64,000 nucleotides of DNA, taken from positions 38,948 to 102,947 of IMG/VR virus record IMGVR_UViG_3300025120_000025. One strand, given 5' to 3'. Each line of letters starts with the position of its first letter. Position 1 is the stretch's first letter. The stretch is from a virus. The notes beneath the pieces are model-generated. The model was not told the DNA's origin. It did not search any database and saw nothing but the letters and a program-made list of their open reading frames with translations. Shown in pieces: positions 8,994 to 17,501 of the stretch. The position numbers were made by a program, and so were the translations under genes.

Positions 8994-9495
8994 AGAAGAC
9001 GAAATCGTATCACAAGGTTTAGAACTGTTTAGTTGGGATACTGCTATTGAAAATTTTGAAGCATCTGTAGCAGAACGAAAAAAGTATTCTGACTTTGTTC
9101 AACGTGGTGTGAGAGTTGTGGGTATTGAGGATGAAGATGATGAAACAAAGTTTAATATGTTACCTACACTTGTTTCTCATCATGCAGAACTAATACCAGT
9201 CGTTCAAGAAATGAGAAAAGTGTTAGAATTTAAACACAATGTCAAAGACCCACATAGAGTTAATTGTCATATGTTTATATCACTGGTATCACACTCACAA
9301 TGCTTTGACTGGCACAGTGATTATGATAACACATACATCTGGCAGATAAAGGGTAGAACAAAATGGTACACTGGTGAAGATGATGCCATACTTGAACCAA
9401 ATGATATGATATATATTCCACACGGAAAGATGCACAGATTAGAAATTATAGAACCAAGAATATCAGTAAGTTTCAGCATTGAGAGAAAGGTATAA
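8959..9495 (+). CDS. JmjC/cupin-type Fe(II) oxygenase-like protein
   Basis: The C-terminal half looks like a double-stranded beta-helix oxygenase of the JmjC/cupin kind. CFDWHSDYDNTYIWQIKGRTKW (in part, residues 115-136) gives a candidate H119-x-D121 metal pair. LEPNDMIYIPHGKMHRLE (145-162) supplies the distal histidine and the turn typical of cupins. The N-terminal 110 residues are helical and not recognised. It lies between deformylase and another oxygenase, overlapping the former by 35 bases. The reaction is probably 2-oxoglutarate-dependent hydroxylation, by inference only; substrate unknown. Confidence 0.75.
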   Translation: METLTQYHRLPKEDEIVSQGLELFSWDTAIENFEASVAERKKYSDFVQRGVRVVGIEDEDDETKFNMLPTLVSHHAELIPVVQEMRKVLEFKHNVKDPHRVNCHMFISLVSHSQCFDWHSDYDNTYIWQIKGRTKWYTGEDDAILEPNDMIYIPHGKMHRLEIIEPRISVSFSIERKV

Positions 9496-9496
9496 T

Positions 9497-10630
9497 ATGG
9501 AAGAAGCAATGAAAGATTGGCAGAAAGGATATCAGTTAGATTATCTAAAAGAGATTACTGCCGAGTACGATAATTATAATAAATACACCGATAGTCCTTT
9601 TGCACAGTTCAAGAAGAATAACGTAGCAGACTTTTTAGATAAAGGTACTCTACGCAAAGCAGGCGATGCTTGGATTAATATTAAAGAAGCAAAAGTTCGT
9701 TCTAAGATTACGATGCATGGAACTGGACCTATCATCGGTTATAAAGAACCTGGTGATGTTATAATTGAAAATATTTCTCAGTACACAGAGAATGTAAAAA
9801 ACTATATCGGAGCATATTCTAATAGAAGTTGCTGGTTGTTTGGTTGGGCAGAAGATGAAAAGTTTATTCATTTTGCTGAAGATTGTGGGTTTGAGTATGT
9901 TGGTAGTAAAATAACGACATTTGCAGAGATTTATAGCGTATACTATCGTAATTCTAGTATATCCTTCGAGGATCGTTCACACACGCTCATAGACGGCGCT
10001 GAGGCGGTTAACATCAAGAAGTGTACATTTGATAACATCGAAACATCGTTTATCGTCACTGAACTAGAAAATATCCAACAAGAATACACAAATCACTACT
10101 CAAATTACAATAAGAAAGGATCATGGTCAGCAATATCTCTCAGAGGTTACAGACCAGATGCATCTTTTATTGCAAAACCAGTAGAGATGAATAAGAAATG
10201 GAAAGCAGATAACGATACATGGGAAGAATGGCAATGTGAAGATACCCCATTGCGTGAAAAGTTTCCTTATGTAAATGAACTTATTTCGAAGATACCTACT
10301 GATAGGGTCGAACGGATTAGATTTATGTCTCTCGTACCAGGAGGTGGAGAATTGAGTAGACATACTGACCAAGTCGATCCTGACTTAGGTGTTGCAGACG
10401 GAAGAATTATGAGACTACATATTCCAGTAATTACAAATCCTAAGATGGAGTTTACTTCATGGAATATGCATGGTCAGAAACATAATGTAAATATGAAAGA
10501 AGGTGAACTGTGGTACCTCGATATTCGAAAACCACACATGGCAGTGAATAATGGTGATGATATCAGAATTCATTTAGTAGTGGATGTAGAAGCAAATGAT
10601 AAATGCAGACGATTATTTAGCGTTAGTTGA
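9497..10630 (+). CDS. Two-domain protein with C-terminal 2OG-Fe(II) oxygenase (Asp/Asn hydroxylase-like)
   Basis: The last 120 residues are an oxygenase domain: MSLVPGGGELSRHTDQ (H289-x-D291), RLHIPVITNP, MKEGELWYLDIRKPHMAVN (distal His near 347) and DIRIHLVVDV (2OG-binding Arg). This resembles aspartyl/asparaginyl beta-hydroxylases. The N-terminal part (about 90-155) contains SCWLFGWAEDEKFIHFAEDCGFEYVG, shown here in part, a pattern reminiscent of the last strands of GNAT acetyltransferases. I chose the ATG at 9497, which follows AAGG, over an in-frame upstream codon at 9479. It starts two bases after the previous stop and overlaps the next gene by 35 bases. Substrate unknown. Confidence 0.75.
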   Translation: MEEAMKDWQKGYQLDYLKEITAEYDNYNKYTDSPFAQFKKNNVADFLDKGTLRKAGDAWINIKEAKVRSKITMHGTGPIIGYKEPGDVIIENISQYTENVKNYIGAYSNRSCWLFGWAEDEKFIHFAEDCGFEYVGSKITTFAEIYSVYYRNSSISFEDRSHTLIDGAEAVNIKKCTFDNIETSFIVTELENIQQEYTNHYSNYNKKGSWSAISLRGYRPDASFIAKPVEMNKKWKADNDTWEEWQCEDTPLREKFPYVNELISKIPTDRVERIRFMSLVPGGGELSRHTDQVDPDLGVADGRIMRLHIPVITNPKMEFTSWNMHGQKHNVNMKEGELWYLDIRKPHMAVNNGDDIRIHLVVDVEANDKCRRLFSVS

Positions 10631-11363
10631 AGATTGGGTCGACCCTTATGATGCACCCGTTATTGAGATGCATGATGACATTCATGTTGTTCGTGACGAT
10701 TTGCTTCCTGCTGGTAGTAAGATTAGGTTCATCGACAAACTCATTAGAGATACCGAATGCGAAGAATGGGTATTTGGAGGAAGCAACAAAGTTGGTTGGG
10801 GTCCTATTTCTTTAGCGTATGTTTGTAAAAAATATAATAAGAATTCAACTTGCTTTTGGGCGGCACGAAAAGAACCAACATGGCATCAAGAAAAATATCT
10901 TGAATACGGAGGTAATATTGAATGGGTGAAGATGGGAATGTTAAATGTTACTCTGTCAAAAGCAGAGCATTATCGCAGAGAGAGTCCGAAGACCCGAAAG
11001 ACGTTGCCTTTAGGACTAGAACACGATTGGGTGCTAGGAAGTATAGTGAAAGTATCGCAGTCGCTACCTCTAGTGCCAGACGTAATATGGACAGTAGGAT
11101 CAAGCGGAACTCTGAACCGAGGGTTGCAACTTGCATTCCCAGAGTCCGAAGTTCATGTGATACAGACGGGTCATAAACTTAGTGAGAGACAGATTGGTAG
11201 AGCAATCTTACATGAAGTACCTTATAAGTTTGATAAACCAGTAAAAGAGGAAGAAGCACCACCTTTTCCTTCTGCGCCTGAATATGATGCGAAAGCATGG
11301 AAAGTGATAAAAGAAAATATGAACAATAGTAAAACTAATTTATTTTGGAATGTAGCGGCATGA
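10596..11363 (+). CDS. PLP-dependent enzyme, ACC deaminase/D-cysteine desulfhydrase-like fold
   Basis: The order of motifs matches fold-type II pyridoxal-phosphate enzymes: HVVRDDLLPAGSKIRF, in which K42 is the candidate Schiff-base lysine (compare G-x-K-x-R in ACC deaminase); WVFGGSNKVGWGPISLAYVC as the substrate/PLP loop; and VIWTVGSSGTLNRGLQLAF as the glycine-rich phosphate loop. At 255 residues it is shorter than the usual 320-340, so the small domain is probably reduced. It sits in the oxygenase island, overlapping the previous gene by 35 bases and the next by ATGA. Substrate unknown; a desulfhydrase, deaminase or lyase role is inference. Confidence 0.7.
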   Translation: MINADDYLALVEDWVDPYDAPVIEMHDDIHVVRDDLLPAGSKIRFIDKLIRDTECEEWVFGGSNKVGWGPISLAYVCKKYNKNSTCFWAARKEPTWHQEKYLEYGGNIEWVKMGMLNVTLSKAEHYRRESPKTRKTLPLGLEHDWVLGSIVKVSQSLPLVPDVIWTVGSSGTLNRGLQLAFPESEVHVIQTGHKLSERQIGRAILHEVPYKFDKPVKEEEAPPFPSAPEYDAKAWKVIKENMNNSKTNLFWNVAA

Positions 11364-11908
11364 GAAAGCAAATCGATTATGTAGATGATTTGTTTACTGA
11401 TGAGTTTATTCAAGAAGTATCAACTAAGTATCATACAAATTTATTTGAATATGGCAACGTATCTAATAATCCTAATGATGCAATCTTTTGGTCATCTAGA
11501 CGTTTGAATGATAATTCACCGATTACAGATTGTTGGCATCAAAAGAAAATACTTGATGTTATATCTGACTATTATAAATTTAAAACTTTCAAAGTAGACA
11601 ATCAAAATATCTATATCAATGGTCAGACATATAAGTTAGATGGTTCAATGCATATCGATAGTGGTCATAGAACTGATCCTGATGCACACATGACAATCTT
11701 GTATATGGTAAACTGGCAAGATGCAGGCATACAAGGTTTTGAAACAAATATGGGTATTGTTCCATTCAAGGCAGGTAGAGTTGTGATTTTCAACTCAATA
11801 ATGTCACATAGAGGACTATCTACTGAAAGCGTGAATAATCTAAGAATGACATTAACTTGGAAAAGTTGCGAAATAGTACTTGACAAAACTAGTCCTTTAG
11901 TGTTATAA
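11360..11908 (+). CDS. 2OG-Fe(II) oxygenase (prolyl-4-hydroxylase-like)
   Basis: The C-terminal half has the family signature: GSMHIDSGH with H98-x-D100, TILYMVNWQDAG, GFETN, then FKAGRVVIFNSIMSHRGLS (distal His) and NLRMTLTWKS with the 2OG-binding Arg. The N-terminal YVDDLFTDEFIQEVS is the usual lead helix of such phage proteins. The ATG at 11360 overlaps the previous TGA, so it is preferred over a TTG at 11345. Its tail contains a TTGACA promoter element and its stop overlaps the next start by one base. Confidence 0.82.
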   Translation: MRKQIDYVDDLFTDEFIQEVSTKYHTNLFEYGNVSNNPNDAIFWSSRRLNDNSPITDCWHQKKILDVISDYYKFKTFKVDNQNIYINGQTYKLDGSMHIDSGHRTDPDAHMTILYMVNWQDAGIQGFETNMGIVPFKAGRVVIFNSIMSHRGLSTESVNNLRMTLTWKSCEIVLDKTSPLVL

Positions 11909-11909
11909 T
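11880..11909 (+). promoter_or_regulatory. Sigma70-type promoter overlapping a start codon
   Basis: TTGACA (11880-11885), an 18-base spacer and TATAAT (11904-11909) overlap the stop of the oxygenase and the ATG of the 75-residue gene at 11908. Transcripts from here would begin near 11916, inside that gene, and could serve the methyltransferase at 12132. The small gene itself must be read from an upstream transcript. Confidence 0.6.
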
Positions 11910-12135
11910 GAAAACTTATATACACGTTAATCAACATAAGATTAGAGCAAACAAAAAACATGGTACCAATGAACCTGTCATCACTATCAAAAAAGGTAGA
12001 ACGAACACATATTGTCATGCAGTTAAAATACATGGCGACAGTGTAGTGAGATATGGTGGTAGCGAAAAACCTATTCTCTCTTGCGGTGCAAGAGTAGTAA
12101 TAGAAACTGACAATGAAGTAGAGGTTATTGAATGA
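11908..12135 (+). CDS. Conserved small phage protein
   Basis: The 75-residue basic protein begins MKTYIHVNQHKIRANKK and ends SCGARVVIETDNEVEVIE. From memory, this N-terminus and the SCGARV block recur in small proteins of marine T4-like phages, but no function is known. It is predicted to be all-beta. It is flanked by one-base and four-base overlaps with its neighbours and directly precedes the DNA methyltransferase, so a linked role is possible but not shown. Confidence 0.7.
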   Translation: MKTYIHVNQHKIRANKKHGTNEPVITIKKGRTNTYCHAVKIHGDSVVRYGGSEKPILSCGARVVIETDNEVEVIE

Positions 12136-13688
12136 AGCATTTTTACGAGAGAAATAGTTATCTATTAGAACACGAAGTCAATAAGACATTCGAAGAAGTT
12201 CTATGGATGTCCGATGAAGATTTTAGAACATGGTTGCGTGATATGCGTAGAGAAGTCGTTTATTCATGGGATACTCTCGGTCTACCCCCTAGAGTTGGTT
12301 GGTCAGAAGATAAGATTATTGACCAGTTTAATAAGATGTCTAGTTTCAACGTAAAAGACTTTGAATGCTTTAATGAAGAAACTAATGACACAGATGTTAT
12401 TAGAAATACTAGTGTTATAGGTAATGCCGCCAATCAGTTCTTTCCTACAATGATGAAGACTAAGATTGTGTATAATGATATAAGTAAAGCAAAGAGCATC
12501 TACGACCATTTTGTAGACGAAGACTTATTTCAAAAGGTATACACATATGGACATAGACATTTCAAGAGAGATAGTTTTTATCACTATTCTAATCCTGTCA
12601 AGTTGGATGATGTACTAGATTTCGAAAATCAAAAGTACAAAGTAAAATCTGGCGTAGACTTTATTAACTGGTTTGAGAAAGTAGGAAGACAATACGATAC
12701 ACACGACTATTGGTTGAAACCTGATAAAGAAGAAGAGTATACAGGTTATGATGATAAACTTAGAGGTGTTAATTGGGCATCTTTAACTAGAGAAGAAATT
12801 GAGAAATTAGATATTCCTGAGAACTGTAAAGTAAACATGAAAGATGATATGAATGTATATCAAATTATGTTTTTTAAAAAAGGTCAAAAGATTTTTCCTC
12901 TAGGTTTCAAACCATTTCGTATTTCATGGTGTCAATATGCCGTGAACTTTCCACCATTAACTGCAAAGTATCTCTATGAAAAATATACCGAACACTTTAA
13001 AGAACAGTCTACTATTCGTATTTGGGATCCTAGTGCTGGTTGGGGTGGTCGTATTCTCGGTGCTATGTCTGTTCGTGATGACCGCTCTATACATTATATT
13101 GGTACTGATCCCAACACTGACCACACTGTTGTATTGGAAGATGGTACCAAATCAACAAAGTATGAAGAACTAGCGAGATTTTTCAATGAAAAAACATACA
13201 GAGGCAACGGACTCTTCCCACACACAAACACATACGAGATACATCAAGTCGGTTCAGAGACCTTTGAGTGTGAGGAAAACTCTCTCGACATGGTATTCAC
13301 TTCCCCACCATATTTCGCCAAAGAGGCGTACAGTGATGACGAAGAACAATCATACAAGAAGTTCGACCAATACGAAACGTGGGTAGAAGGTTTTCTGAGA
13401 CCTACATTAGAGAATGCTTACAAGTATCTTAAAAGCGACAGATACTTGCTCTGGAACATTGCTGATGCTAAATTTGGTAACACTATGCTTCCACTAGAAT
13501 CCGATAGCATAAATATATGTAAGAACCTAGGGTTTGAATATGTGACTATGTTGAAAATGGCACTTGCTCAAATGCCTGGCGGTAATAGAGTAGATGAGGA
13601 GACAGGTAAACCACGAGCAAAGAATTTTTGTAAAGTGAATGGTATCTGGTTAAAATATGAACCAATCTTTGTTTTTAGAAAGTCGTAA
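12132..13688 (+). CDS. SAM-dependent DNA methyltransferase (SPPY type, N4-C/N6-A)
   Basis: The 518-residue protein carries the two diagnostic motifs of amino-methyltransferases: the SAM-binding DPSAGWGGRILGA (motif I, about 299-311) and catalytic FTSPPYF (motif IV, about 389-395). SPPY is most often seen in N4-cytosine enzymes, and N6-adenine specificity is not excluded. The order (motif I before motif IV) with a long N-terminal region (1-290) suggests an unusual recognition domain ahead of the catalytic domain. No restriction partner lies nearby, so it is probably an orphan used for phage DNA protection or regulation. Its recognition site cannot be read from sequence. Confidence 0.83.
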   Translation: MKHFYERNSYLLEHEVNKTFEEVLWMSDEDFRTWLRDMRREVVYSWDTLGLPPRVGWSEDKIIDQFNKMSSFNVKDFECFNEETNDTDVIRNTSVIGNAANQFFPTMMKTKIVYNDISKAKSIYDHFVDEDLFQKVYTYGHRHFKRDSFYHYSNPVKLDDVLDFENQKYKVKSGVDFINWFEKVGRQYDTHDYWLKPDKEEEYTGYDDKLRGVNWASLTREEIEKLDIPENCKVNMKDDMNVYQIMFFKKGQKIFPLGFKPFRISWCQYAVNFPPLTAKYLYEKYTEHFKEQSTIRIWDPSAGWGGRILGAMSVRDDRSIHYIGTDPNTDHTVVLEDGTKSTKYEELARFFNEKTYRGNGLFPHTNTYEIHQVGSETFECEENSLDMVFTSPPYFAKEAYSDDEEQSYKKFDQYETWVEGFLRPTLENAYKYLKSDRYLLWNIADAKFGNTMLPLESDSINICKNLGFEYVTMLKMALAQMPGGNRVDEETGKPRAKNFCKVNGIWLKYEPIFVFRKS

Positions 13689-14337
13689 TCTTTTTGTAAA
13701 CCCTCCAGTTGATTTTGAAGATTGGGGTAATTTCGATTATGATAAAGCGTTTGGCATTGACAAGTATTGTTACAATGCATACAGGCACTTTATCTTACCT
13801 TATCTAACAGACCCAACTAATCAAACTATTGTTGATATTAACACCGGTAAAGGTTGTGGTATCGCTGGACTCAAGAGAGAGTTTGGTTTTAAAAAGTGTA
13901 TCGGATTTACAGGTTCAACTCAATTACTACATCACTGCAAAGATATATGGAATGAAAAAGGTCTATCATTCTATAAAGACTTCATCTTGTCTAAGCAAGG
14001 TAAAGCAGACTTTCTATTTTCATATGAAGCATTCGAAGATTATGATAATAAGAGTGCATTACTACTTAGACTATCACAAGCACTAAATGAAGACGGAATT
14101 TTAGTTATCATACAATCAACTTTCAATGATTATGAATATCACAGTTATGAGAATATTCTAGAGAATGTACATGGACTTAAAAAATTATCATCTCAAGATA
14201 TATCTGCCCATGTACTACAAGGAATCAAACAATTTGAACACCACAACGATGGTTCGATGTCTATTATGCATTCAAGATTTAGTAAAAACTTAACGAGACA
14301 TGAGTATAAAATTATGGCAAGTGTATTTCAGAGATGA
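13657..14337 (+). CDS. Class I SAM-dependent methyltransferase-like protein
   Basis: A Rossmann-type methyltransferase core is visible: TIVDINTGKGCGIAGLKREF (motif I with a glycine-rich loop) near residues 58-77, a KADFLFSYEAFEDYDN motif-IV-like acidic segment, and LNEDGILVIIQSTFND as the post-motif strand typical of small-molecule or protein methyltransferases. No SPPY or cysteine motif for DNA bases is present. It overlaps the DNA methyltransferase by 32 bases and the following oxygenase by ATGA. Substrate unknown; the context suggests modification of a phage or host molecule. Confidence 0.7.
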   Translation: MNQSLFLESRNLFVNPPVDFEDWGNFDYDKAFGIDKYCYNAYRHFILPYLTDPTNQTIVDINTGKGCGIAGLKREFGFKKCIGFTGSTQLLHHCKDIWNEKGLSFYKDFILSKQGKADFLFSYEAFEDYDNKSALLLRLSQALNEDGILVIIQSTFNDYEYHSYENILENVHGLKKLSSQDISAHVLQGIKQFEHHNDGSMSIMHSRFSKNLTRHEYKIMASVFQR

Positions 14338-14840
14338 CAACAGTTTCAGTATTTGAAAATTTTCTATCATACGATGATTTATTTAATGTGAAAGAACTAT
14401 CGAATGAAATCTATTATAGTCCAGACGCTTGTAAAAGTACTAATGCTGGTTGGACTAAAGCAGTAATAGGTAATAGTTTTCCTGTTGTTTGTTGTAAGAT
14501 AGAAGATGAAAAGTTATTAGAAGTTCTACAGAAAAAGATAGATGAAACTGCAAATGAGTATGAGATAAAATCTGCAAGTTTTTTCTATTGGACAGAATTC
14601 AGTTATATACCTTGGCACGATGATGCAGGTCACGATGCGGCAATGACAATATACTTATCCGACCACGATGAAAATGATGGTGGATATTTCATGTATAAAA
14701 GACAAGAAGAGATTGTAGCAATACCACCAGTAATGAATAGAGCAATACTTCAAGTAGAAGGCGTACCACATTCGACCACTGCATTGAATTCTAGGTCACC
14801 TATACGAAAAACAATTCAAATATTTCTTCAAAAAAAGTAA
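14334..14840 (+). CDS. 2OG-Fe(II) oxygenase
   Basis: This 168-residue protein is close to a bare oxygenase domain. It reads YIPWHDDAGHDAAMTIYLS with H95-x-D97, GGYFMYKR, PVMNRAILQVEGVPHSTTAL with the distal His near 146, and PIRKTIQIFLQ with the Arg that would bind 2-oxoglutarate. The N-terminal VFENFLSYDDLFNVKEL is the standard lead-in. It closes the island of overlapping modification-type genes. A new promoter begins ten bases after its stop. Substrate unknown. Confidence 0.82.
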   Translation: MTTVSVFENFLSYDDLFNVKELSNEIYYSPDACKSTNAGWTKAVIGNSFPVVCCKIEDEKLLEVLQKKIDETANEYEIKSASFFYWTEFSYIPWHDDAGHDAAMTIYLSDHDENDGGYFMYKRQEEIVAIPPVMNRAILQVEGVPHSTTALNSRSPIRKTIQIFLQKK

Positions 14841-14849
14841 AAATAGTAC

Positions 14850-14878
14850 TTGACATACTAAATAGTTTATGGTATAGT
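14850..14878 (+). promoter_or_regulatory. Sigma70-type promoter for a small membrane-protein gene
   Basis: TTGACA (14850-14855), 17 bases and TATAGT (14873-14878). The predicted transcription start (about 14885) coincides with the ATG of the 47-residue ORF that follows, so the message would be leaderless. Confidence 0.75.
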
Positions 14879-14884
14879 TTACCT

Positions 14885-15028
14885 ATGATGATATTTAAAA
14901 GTATTTGGTTCGGACTAACTCTTCCCTTTAGACTGATTTATTGGTTGATTTGTTGTATTTTTGCAACATATTTTATGATTTTCAGTTTATTTTGCATTAT
15001 TGCCATAATTAGTGTGGTTTTCGCTTGA
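14885..15028 (+). CDS. Small hydrophobic membrane protein, 47 residues
   Basis: The ORF starts MMIFKSIWFGLTLPFRLIYW and continues with two hydrophobic stretches, LICCIFATYFMIF and LFCIIAIISVVFA, enough for one or two membrane segments. It fills the space between two good promoters, has its own promoter and no ribosome-binding site; the ATG lies at the predicted +1. It has almost no charged residues. The TTGACA of the next promoter overlaps its stop. Existence is supported by context and hydrophobicity rather than homology. Small early membrane proteins of this kind often act on the host envelope, but no function is claimed. Confidence 0.6.
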   Translation: MMIFKSIWFGLTLPFRLIYWLICCIFATYFMIFSLFCIIAIISVVFA

Positions 15029-15053
15029 CATATACATTAAAATATGCGATAAT
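15025..15053 (+). promoter_or_regulatory. Sigma70-type promoter for the zincin-VWA/MoxR unit
   Basis: TTGACA (15025-15030), 17 bases and GATAAT (15048-15053). The predicted +1 is near 15060, where an ATGATGATGAG leader begins. AGAGG (15074-15078) follows and precedes the GTG at 15084. Confidence 0.8.
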
Positions 15054-15083
15054 GTTTACATGATGATGAGAAAAGAGGTTGAT

Positions 15084-17396
15084 GTGAAAAACAATGTTAA
15101 AGAAATAAAGTCAGTACTAGCAAAATTACTTGCCACTGAAAATCTATCTGTAGAATTCGCTAATGTCGAGACTGCAAGTTTCGATGTTGAAAAACGTATT
15201 TTGCGTATTCCTACAATGAAAGATATCAGTGATGAAGTATTAGACTTGTTTGTTGGTCACGAAGTTTCTCACGCACTATACACTCCAATAGAGGGTCTAG
15301 AAAAACTCGCTGACAAACCTAAGAATTTTCACTCTTTTGTAAACGTAGTCGAAGATGTTCGTATTGAGCGACTAATTCAAAAGAAGTATCCTGGTCTGAG
15401 AAAACCTTTCTTTAATGCCTATGCTAAGTTGAAAGCAGATAACTTTTTCAAACTTGATGGTATGAATGTTGCTGACCTTCTTCTTATCGACAGAATGAAT
15501 GTTAAAGCAAAACTCGGTACACAAATCGATATTCCTTTCGATAGTGTAGAAGAAGAGTTTATGACCAGAGCAAAAACTACTGAGACTTTCGATGAAGTCT
15601 TTGCTCTTGCTGAAGAACTTTATGAGTATTGTCAAGATGAGTTAGAGAAAAAAAAGCAAGATGATCCTGAGCAAGTCGACCAGTATTTGACTTCAATGCC
15701 AATGTCTGGTGAGAATGAGAACGAAGAAGATTTTCAAGAACAAGACACTGCACAGTCTGATGACAATCAAGAAGAGACTGGTAGTGAGAGTGAGCAATCA
15801 AAACCTGATACTGAAGAAGATGAAAATTCAAAAGAAGGTACAGATGTTCGTTCAAATGCTACTGAAAAGAGTGATGATGAAGGTGATGAAGGTGCAGAGA
15901 CAAAACCTGTTCCAAAATCAAACATGACCGAAGACATTGCGAAAACAGAAGGTCTTACTCCTGGTGCGAAATCACTAACTGACCTTGCTACTCAACAATC
16001 TACTAAAGATATGGTTGAGACTGACACTAACAAGCAAGTTCGTTATTTTGATGTTCCTAAAGTTCTTAAAATCAATGACTACATTGTTCCTTTTCAAGAG
16101 ATTAAAAAGAAACTTTATGACCATTGGAATGTTACTCCTGGTTCAAAAAATGAGACAACTCTTTCTAAGAATGTAAAAGAATTCAAGAAAGAAAATGAAA
16201 AAGTTATCAACTATTTGCATAAAGAATTCGAAATGAAAAAGCAGGCAGATAGATATGCGAGAGCGACTACTGCCAGAACTGGTGTTCTGAATGTAAATAA
16301 GTTACACTCATACAAGTATAATGATGATATCTTCCTAAAGAAAAATATTATTCCTAATGGTAAAGACCACGGTATGGTTTTCTTTCTTGACTGGTCTGGT
16401 TCAATGGCAGATAATATGCATGGTACTATGCAACAGTTGATTAACCTTGCACTCTTTTGTAAGAAGGCGCAAATTCCTTTCGCCGCTTATGGGTTCTCTT
16501 CTGAGTATGCTAAGAACAACCTTTCACAAGAAGCAAAAATGATGCGTCAATCAAGAAATATGCACGAAGCAAACATTGAAAATATTTCTCTTCTTGAATT
16601 GTTCAGTGAGAAAATGACTTCAAAAGAATTCAATGATGCTCTCGGTGTTGCTAATGCAATCGGTTCTATGTACGATAGAAAAAGCAGAGGCGACTATGCA
16701 TGGTGGGGTCTTCCTCGTGATATGTATCTTGGTGGTACACCTCTTAATCATTGTATCGTACTTGCTACTAGATTAATAAAAGAATTCAAGCAAAGAAATA
16801 ATGTGCAGATTGTTAGTACATCATTTTTAACTGATGGTTCAAGTCACTCTATCGATGGCGTTGTTGGTTATCAAAAAGACCGTGACGATGTTTCCCGAAT
16901 GAGACATAATGATGATACTTATCGTCAAGCAGGTACTTTGATCCTGCGAGATGGTCAAAATCAAGTTGCTATCAAAAACAATAGTAAATGGTCAAGTGTC
17001 GATAGTAATGATATTACAAAAGGTTTGTACAAGTTGCTGAAAATATCAACTGGTGCTAATACAACTGGTTTCTTTGTCGCTGGTCGTAATGAAATTCGTT
17101 ATGCTTGGTCACTGTACTTTGCAGATTGGACTAATAGAGATGATGATATGGCAGTCAGTTTTGACCACTGGAAAAAAGTCTTAACAAGAGATAATGCTAC
17201 CACTTCTACAAAGTCTGGTCTTGATGAACTGTACATAATCAAAGGTGGTAAAGCACTTGAGGTTGTAGATGAAGGTCTTGGTGATGATATGAATGGTGCT
17301 TCAAAGCAAAAACTAACTACCGCATTCAAGAGAATGGGTCGTGGTAAACTAAAGAATAGGGTAATCCTACAAAAGTTTATCGAAAATATAGCATAA
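15084..17396 (+). CDS. CobT-like protein: zincin-type N-terminus plus VWA domain
   Basis: The protein (770 residues from GTG 15084) has three parts. The N-terminal domain carries GHEVSHALYT (HExxH at 59-63) and VVEDVRIERL downstream, as in zinc metallopeptidase-like domains. A highly acidic linker covers about 215-300. The C-terminal VWA domain has a complete MIDAS: FFLDWSGSMAD (D436-x-S-x-S), GGTPLN and SFLTDG. This architecture resembles CobT of aerobic cobaltochelatase and other MoxR-associated VWA proteins. Its MoxR/CobS-like partner follows at 17502. GAGG before GTG decides this start, but in-frame ATGs at 15060-15066 lie at the transcription start. A cobalt role is doubtful; protein remodelling is an alternative. 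Confidence 0.82.
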   Translation: MKNNVKEIKSVLAKLLATENLSVEFANVETASFDVEKRILRIPTMKDISDEVLDLFVGHEVSHALYTPIEGLEKLADKPKNFHSFVNVVEDVRIERLIQKKYPGLRKPFFNAYAKLKADNFFKLDGMNVADLLLIDRMNVKAKLGTQIDIPFDSVEEEFMTRAKTTETFDEVFALAEELYEYCQDELEKKKQDDPEQVDQYLTSMPMSGENENEEDFQEQDTAQSDDNQEETGSESEQSKPDTEEDENSKEGTDVRSNATEKSDDEGDEGAETKPVPKSNMTEDIAKTEGLTPGAKSLTDLATQQSTKDMVETDTNKQVRYFDVPKVLKINDYIVPFQEIKKKLYDHWNVTPGSKNETTLSKNVKEFKKENEKVINYLHKEFEMKKQADRYARATTARTGVLNVNKLHSYKYNDDIFLKKNIIPNGKDHGMVFFLDWSGSMADNMHGTMQQLINLALFCKKAQIPFAAYGFSSEYAKNNLSQEAKMMRQSRNMHEANIENISLLELFSEKMTSKEFNDALGVANAIGSMYDRKSRGDYAWWGLPRDMYLGGTPLNHCIVLATRLIKEFKQRNNVQIVSTSFLTDGSSHSIDGVVGYQKDRDDVSRMRHNDDTYRQAGTLILRDGQNQVAIKNNSKWSSVDSNDITKGLYKLLKISTGANTTGFFVAGRNEIRYAWSLYFADWTNRDDDMAVSFDHWKKVLTRDNATTSTKSGLDELYIIKGGKALEVVDEGLGDDMNGASKQKLTTAFKRMGRGKLKNRVILQKFIENIA

Positions 17397-17441
17397 AAAT
17401 GAAAAAAAATGCATTATTTGCCATAAAAAGTGAAAATAGTG

Positions 17442-17472
17442 CTTGACAAACTACTAAGAATAATGCTATAAT
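17442..17472 (+). promoter_or_regulatory. Sigma70-type promoter for the MoxR ATPase gene
   Basis: TGCTTGACA (TTGACA 17442-17447), a 19-base spacer and TATAAT (17467-17472). An ATGATGAGAAAAGG leader beginning at 17481 resembles those at 15063 and 29532. The spacer is longer than the usual 17. Confidence 0.7.
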
Positions 17473-17501
17473 AAATTATAATGATGAGAAAAGGTGATAA
17501 T

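Noticed and set aside
12132-13688. The encoded DNA methyltransferase as the reason for GCWGC or AGCT loss
   Set aside because: A phage that methylates its own sites would not need to remove them, and its recognition site cannot be read from the sequence, so no link is claimed.
15577-15927. Long overlapping ORFs on both strands within the acidic linker of the zincin-VWA gene
   Set aside because: They arise from the biased Glu/Asp/Ser codons of the linker. The motifs and promoter support only the plus-strand frame used.
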